From: Silybum marianum
Taxonomy: Eukaryota; Streptophyta; Magnoliopsida; Asterales; Asteraceae
DNA length: 64,000 bases
Direction of reading: 5' to 3'
Assembly (NCBI GenBank): GCA_036898165.1
Contig: CM072536.1
Location: forward strand, 16,824,001-16,888,000
Positions within the stretch are counted from its first letter, which is position 1. Every line of letters begins with the position of its first letter. A program made the position numbers and the translations under genes. The notes beneath the pieces are model-generated. The model saw only the letters and a program-made list of their open reading frames with translations, had not been told where the DNA came from and did not search any database. Positions 59,520 through 64,000 of this stretch are shown here, one piece after another.

Positions 59520-60214
59520 TTGTTTGATATTCGGATCTCATTTGCTGTTCATTCACAAGATTTGTTTCTAAAACAAGTAATTTGTAAGGTTAAGTTACCT
59601 ATATGCAAAGAGAGAGAGAGAGATAAAAGGGCAATTTTGATTACACCTGACTTTGCTATAGGCACAGATGAGCAAACTAAGGCTAGATTTGCAAGATTCA
59701 GACAGCCCAGAAAAAATGTTTTCGCCTCATCTCCTATCAGAAGAATAGTTGGTTTAAGAACAAAGTATTTAGAAGATATAGACATTATGTACACAGCCTA
59801 CAAAGTCAAAAGAGAAAATTGGCAAACCTATACTTTATGTGATAATTATCTGTTGTCCCTAAATCTATCTGATCTAATACCTCTAGGGAGATACATGTAG
59901 CAAAGAAGAAATAGAAGTTCAGATGATAATGTGGCTTATTTAAGAATTTTGAGCTGTATGGAAGCTTTCGTTGATTACAGAGCCAAGGTAGACTTTCAGA
60001 TTGGCTTCGAAAGACATGTGGAGCATTTATATATCACAGTTCCGATGAAGAGCTAGAGGGTATACAACAAAAGAAGGTTGGTGACCTCGTAATCGAACTA
60101 GAAAGGGAACAGGGAGTTGTCTTCAGAAGACCTTCGGGAAAACGATTTTTTAAACTAACAGAAGCGTTTAAATATTCTGAAGATATGTTGAATCTCATCA
60201 AAGAGCAGCCTTAG
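59520..60214 (+). pseudogene. Extra ORF of element D, C-terminal domain
   Basis: 59520-59900 is open (TLCDNYLLSLNLSDLIPL); with one stop and a few frame changes it continues NVAYLRILSCMEAFVDYRAKVDFQIGFE, ELEGIQQKK-like, EQGVVFRRPSGKRFFKLTEA, ending KEQP at 60214. This matches the last 214 codons of C's extra ORF (VDFQIGL, EEGIIFKRPNRKSFFR) and of F. The first 40 codons of the open frame may be flanking sequence. Confidence 0.75.
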
Positions 60215-60411
60215 ATATGGAAATTATATAGAAGGGGTGCTTAAGCTGAGAGAGATTACAAATCAATTTTTTAAAGTAATTAGTGGGCATCCAGAAGCCA
60301 CATTTTAGACATTACATGTACTTTACTTTCTGTAATTCAAATTTTGTAATGCAATGAATTTTCAAACTTTGTTCTTTCTTTATTGTTTGCTATTATTTTT
60401 TATTCATACTT

Positions 60412-60421
60412 AGGGGGAGAT
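60412..60421 (+). other. Polypurine tract of element D
   Basis: AGGGGGAGAT directly precedes the LTR start TGTCAGAAC. Confidence 0.9.
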
Positions 60422-60968
60422 TGTCAGAACTTAATTCTTATGTAAAAGTATGACTCAGAACTTCTCTCTAAAGAACAAAGTTTATCTCTCTAGAAGTTAG
60501 CTTCTCTAGAAGAAAGGTACTTCCAAAAGGCCGTGTAGAAGACCAGCAAGATACTCCAAAAGATGAAGCATCTTCTGGATACAATACAAGAACCTACACG
60601 CGTGTGTTGTGACGTGGCAAATCATGCTTTCCTTGCGTAACTGATTTTGTTAGGGACTTTGCATACGTATCAATGCGTGATAGGCTAGCTAATTGACATT
60701 CTCTTTTGTAACCATATAAATAGAGTGAGTTACCCTTGTATTGAGAGTCGATTGTTTTGGAGAAATTAAGAGAGATAGATTTGTATTTCAAGTACTGTAA
60801 TATTTGACACCTTGAGTGAAATACAGATTATCACCATTCTATATGAATGCTTTACTCCGTGACAGTTTACTAATTCTATTTTAATTGTTGATCTAAATTG
60901 CTTCCGCTTACTATTTAATATCTTTCGTGATCAACATTTTGTGAGTATTGTGGATCTGGGTTCCAACA
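60422..60968 (+). repeat. 3' LTR of element D
   Basis: 547 bp, from TGTCAGAACTTAATTC to CTGGGTTCCAACA. Contains TGACGTGGCA at about 60610 and TATAAATAG at about 60715, the same ACGTGGCA-then-TATA arrangement as the other LTRs here, though more widely spaced. No second LTR is present at the 5' side. Confidence 0.88.
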
Positions 60969-61613
60969 TCTATCATTAACACATGTTTATCTGGCAAGGC
61001 ATCTAGTTTAAATCAAGCATCACCCAACATAAGGATCATTTTTCATGGATATGCATGCATCATGCATTACTTAACAAGCCCATATACATTCCATACCAAA
61101 GATTCTTCCAAATGTGTGTCAAAGGGGTAATGCACGTGGAAGATAGGATTCCTAAGAAGGAGGATGCTTGACATGTTCAGAAATTTATCATGGATAATCT
61201 GAGAGCACCAACCACACCAATGACAAAATCCCCTAATGCTCTACCACTGCCTGTTGAACTCCGAAATTACATCAGGTATGATAATAGGGTTTTGAATGAG
61301 TATCGTGAATCTCTGAGACTACTAGAATCGGTAGTCCCTACCCATGATTCAAACCCAGGGGAGAGATTGGTGAGGGGTCTAATTACATAGAGAGGTGGGG
61401 GAGGATGTTCAAGGGGTGACCAACCTCAAAGTGTTGAGAGGAACAATGGAAATGAGATTGAGGCTAAAATGGTGAGAAAAGAAAGTGAGAATCTGAGTAC
61501 AAGATCAAAAGAACAATAAGATCTTGGTCTAGCCATTTTAAGTCGGGCAGCCACATCTACTGTTAGTCCACAATCTTTGGTGGTTAGCATTGAAAAAGCC
61601 AGTGAGCCCATGG
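60969..61613. other. Unassigned segment between elements D and F
   Basis: About 645 bp, less AT-rich than its neighbours. A plus-strand frame at 61190-61390 (66 codons) has no family I recognise, and extended similarity between frames suggests a decayed coding sequence, perhaps of another element. It ends CATGG (61609-61613), a possible target site of F. Confidence 0.4.
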
Positions 61614-61831
61614 TGTTAACCAAATGAATAGCAAATTACAAGAAAATAATTAGAACACAATTAAGATCAAACGCAATTAGCACCAAATTCTCTCAATGTC
61701 AAATATCTCTTAAAGTCTAAATGTTTATGAATGAGAGTTATAAGCAAAATGAAAGACAACAAAAACTATTTATACCAAAGACAAAAGTTACATTTTCAGT
61801 CCTTCTACTTTCAACAATTATAAATCTAACA
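61614..61831 (-). repeat. 3' LTR of element F
   Basis: Ends TGTTAACCAAATG and AAATCTAACA give inverted TGTTA/TAACA termini. The minus strand has GGTATAAATAG near 61780-61770. Confidence 0.8.
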
Positions 61832-61845
61832 TTCTCCTCCTTTGG
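61832..61845 (-). other. Polypurine tract of element F
   Basis: The minus strand reads CAAAGGAGGAGAAT, ending at the LTR start TGTTAG. Confidence 0.8.
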
Positions 61846-61921
61846 TGAGAGTAGCACATCTCTTGATAAAATAGCACACTTCAGACATGAATTCTGACAC
61901 TACGTATACTGAATTCATCTC

Positions 61922-64000
61922 CTAGGTGGCCCTTGTAAATCTTGGACGGAACCGAAGAAGGACTTCCAATCTTCTAACATTTTCTCTGAGGTCATGTCTT
62001 GCTTTAATTGCATTCAAAGCATCAACCATTAGATCTTTATCCCTCTGAGCCATCTTCTGCACAGCTTGATAATCTAACTTTAGCTTACCTTCTAAATATA
62101 GCTTGATGGTCTTCAGAGTTCCATCAAAGTAACAAGCAATTTTACTGAAACGTAAGTAAAGCTTTCTATTTTCTAAACCCTCGTAGATGATCCCAAACTC
62201 TGGTTGTTCAACAATAAAATATGAGGGAAAATTATCAATATCAGAAATTCTTTGATCCGGTTTCTTCAGATTCAGTTTCGGTTGAATGCTTTCAAGACCC
62301 ATCTGAAAGTCATACACATACGCTTGATAGATATGATAATACTTGATGAAGCTCAATAGCTTATCATATGCCTTCAAATAATCTCCAGTCCGGATCGTCA
62401 TTCTTCCGAAGTCATTAACTATATCTACCAAGTCATCAACAGTTAGATTGATAAAATCAACTTCAGTGAACACCCATTGCTTAAAATTCAAACGATAAAC
62501 AACAATGTAAGAAATGTCAAAGCCAATACACTTCTTTGATGAAATAGAAGAAATATCCATGTAACCATGATTAGTGTTGACTCGATCTCTTTTCATTCTT
62601 GAATGTTTGACTGTATGAAGATATCGCCATTTAGCTTCACCTTTCAAATGCATAACATCCAATGTATTAACATCATCTAAAAGAACTGGATGTCTGATGA
62701 AAAAGTTTCTATCAGTATTTTCCAGAAACGGTGTATAAATTCTTTGAATGCGCCACTGAGACCATAAATTTTCTGAAGTTCTGATTGGTCCAGGAATATT
62801 TTCTGGGTGTATCCTTTTAGGTATATATACTTCTTGTGGAGCTTCCTCTGGGACCGCAATTGGATCACCAGACTCTCTAAGGATCTCATCATCATCCCTG
62901 ATCTCATCATACTCTCCTTCTTGAACTACATCTTCTTCGTCATATGGAAATAAATCCCTCACTTCCTGTCTCATAACTTCTTGAGATAGATGTTCTTCAC
63001 TATATTCAGGAGGAGTATTCATTAATGAATCTACAAACCTTTCCTCCTCAGTTCTTTTGTTGGCAACCTCAGGATTTTCAACCATTGGTTCTACATTAGC
63101 AAGAACTAAAATATCTGCACCTGCATCAATCATCGGTGCCTCACCTATCCCTGTTTGTACCACTTGATGTACCATTTCTGTCTCTACCATTTCTTGAACA
63201 TCATCAACATGATGATTCCTTGTCTACTCTGTTTCCTGATTTTCTTCATAGACCCCTTGAATATCTGACTGAACTTGCTCAACTCGGCGCGTTTTCTCCC
63301 CCTCATGGGGATCTTGATCATCAGGATCCTCATGTCTTCGTTTGCATGTGCCGACCTGAGATTTACAAGTTTCCTCTAAAATAGAAACCCGATCGATAAC
63401 TTCGTAATCCCAGTCGAGACAAGATTAGTAAGATCAGAAAATCCTTTCTGCATTTCTTCTCAAAGCCTTTGAATCTCTGAAGTTGAAGAACTCGGGGTAG
63501 ACTGTGCAACATGAATTTGTAGCCGAAGTAGATGAGCAAGGTCAAGATCTTGTTGTTCCGGAGCTGCCTATGCATGTAATCTAGAATAGAGATAGACTTC
63601 AACTCTTTTAATGATGGTTCAAGTGGTGGTGGCGATGGAGTTGTAACAGGAATTGTGCCAATATATCTCGGAGGTGGTGCTTCAGAAGTTCCTGCCACAT
63701 TCGGATCATATATAGTTCTTGGCAAAGTAGCTACAAACCCTGTCCTTGGAACAGATGATTAAACAACAGTTTCTTTTCCGGAGACAACTTCTAAATACTG
63801 TACGTGAAGTCTTTCAACTGTCTGCCTCATAACCTCCATACCCAGTCGAAGATGTGATTGTGAAAGAACCCACGAAGGTAACTGTCGTGGTCCACTTAGG
63901 ATACCAGGTGAAACAACGGACAAAGCCGTTGCGCCTGTGTTCAGCGCTGGCATAGTATTAACACTGACATGACTTCCACCCTGTCCTCCCGGGGGAACAA
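61922..64000 (-). CDS. Extra ORF of element F, partial; last 422 codons intact
   Basis: 63190-61922 is uninterrupted and begins with an acidic Glu/Asp-rich region (EEDVVQEGEYDEIRDDDEI), then a C-terminal globular domain: HPENIPGPIRTSENLWSQW, FTEVDFINLTVDDLVDIV, VYDFQMGLESIQPKLNL, PEFGIIYEGLENRKLYLRFS, ending RFRPRFTRAT. DFQ(M/I)GL, the PE(F)GII(Y/F) turn and the basic-aromatic tail match C and D and, more weakly, A and B. Upstream (63725-63363 and 63953-63759) Pro/Ser-rich and helical sections continue in other frames, so there are at least two frame breaks. This is the best copy of the C-terminal domain in the window. No membrane segment. Function is unknown. Confidence 0.72.

Larger units (their letters stand above)
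46959..60968 (+). mobile_element. Copia element D, Sirevirus-like, 5'-truncated and interrupted
   Basis: Plus-strand order: gag (C-terminal part), protease, integrase, RT, RNase H, spacer, extra ORF, polypurine tract, 3' LTR. The 5' LTR, primer site and gag N-terminus are missing at about 46959. It is cut by organelle-like DNA (about 49246-49954) and by the copia remnant E with a gypsy LTR (53337 to about 59500). Its extra ORF and LTR ends (ATCTGGGTTCCAACA) relate it to element C. Confidence 0.85.
61614..64000 (-). mobile_element. Copia element F, Sirevirus-like, cut by the window edge
   Basis: 3' LTR, polypurine tract and most of an extra ORF on the minus strand; pol and gag would lie beyond 64000. 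The short LTR (218 bp) and the sequence differences make it a separate family from A-D. Confidence 0.8.

Noticed and set aside
59549..59794. 81-codon minus-strand frame
   Set aside because: It is antisense to the C-terminal part of element D's extra ORF.
1..64000. Host protein-coding genes, tRNAs or rRNAs
   Set aside because: I looked on both strands and found none that I could support; every recognisable protein motif belongs to a retrotransposon.

Overview
This window is repeat-dominated nuclear DNA from a eudicot plant. The evidence is Ty1/copia elements primed by initiator-methionine tRNA, several Ty3/gypsy-type solo LTRs, miniature inverted-repeat elements in (TA)n tracts, and a probable organellar DNA insertion. 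The style of the extra ORFs in the copia elements recalls Asteraceae repeats, but the species cannot be fixed from the sequence. I see no ordinary host gene, tRNA, rRNA or CRISPR array; all supported coding sequence belongs to retrotransposons, and nearly all of it is broken.

Layout. Bases 1-4879 hold a palindromic satellite with a 51-bp period (148-263 and 2136-3945), split by a gypsy-type solo LTR (264-2135, target duplication CTTAT), then microsatellite and featureless DNA. A second gypsy-type solo LTR starts at 4880 and ends at 43911 (target duplication TTTAG). It is cut into three pieces by two related Sirevirus-like copia elements on the minus strand: A (6023-18437) and B (19134-43442, target duplication GAAAT). 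B is itself split inside its left LTR by a third copia element, C (19446-31536, target duplication CAAGA), whose two LTRs are almost identical. The nesting order is therefore gypsy LTR, then A and B, then C.

From 43917 to 45366 there is a run of inverted-repeat mini-elements separated by TA/GA microsatellites, then AT-rich DNA with a pair of direct repeats and a minus-strand copia LTR fragment (46303-46857). A fourth Sirevirus-like element, D, lies on the plus strand (46959-60968). It lacks its 5' end and is interrupted by about 0.7 kb of organelle-like DNA in integrase (about 49246-49954) and by a tandemly duplicated minus-strand copia remnant, E (53337 to about 59500), which itself holds a third gypsy-type solo LTR (54207-56842, target duplication AATAA). 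The window ends inside a fifth Sirevirus-like element, F (61614-64000, minus strand).

How the parts work together. Elements A to C each have the order LTR, tRNA-iMet primer site, gag with zinc knuckles, protease-integrase-RT-RNase H, a non-coding spacer, a 3.7-3.8 kb extra ORF, polypurine tract and LTR, about 12.1-12.4 kb each. The extra ORF is recognisable in A, B, C, D and F, has disordered, coiled-coil and acidic regions and a shared C-terminal domain, and shows no convincing membrane segment. Other points of note are an in-frame stop at the gag/pol boundary in A, B and D followed by a splice-acceptor-like stretch, an ACGTG-type box near the TATA box of the LTRs, and polypurine-like repeats downstream of pol in C.
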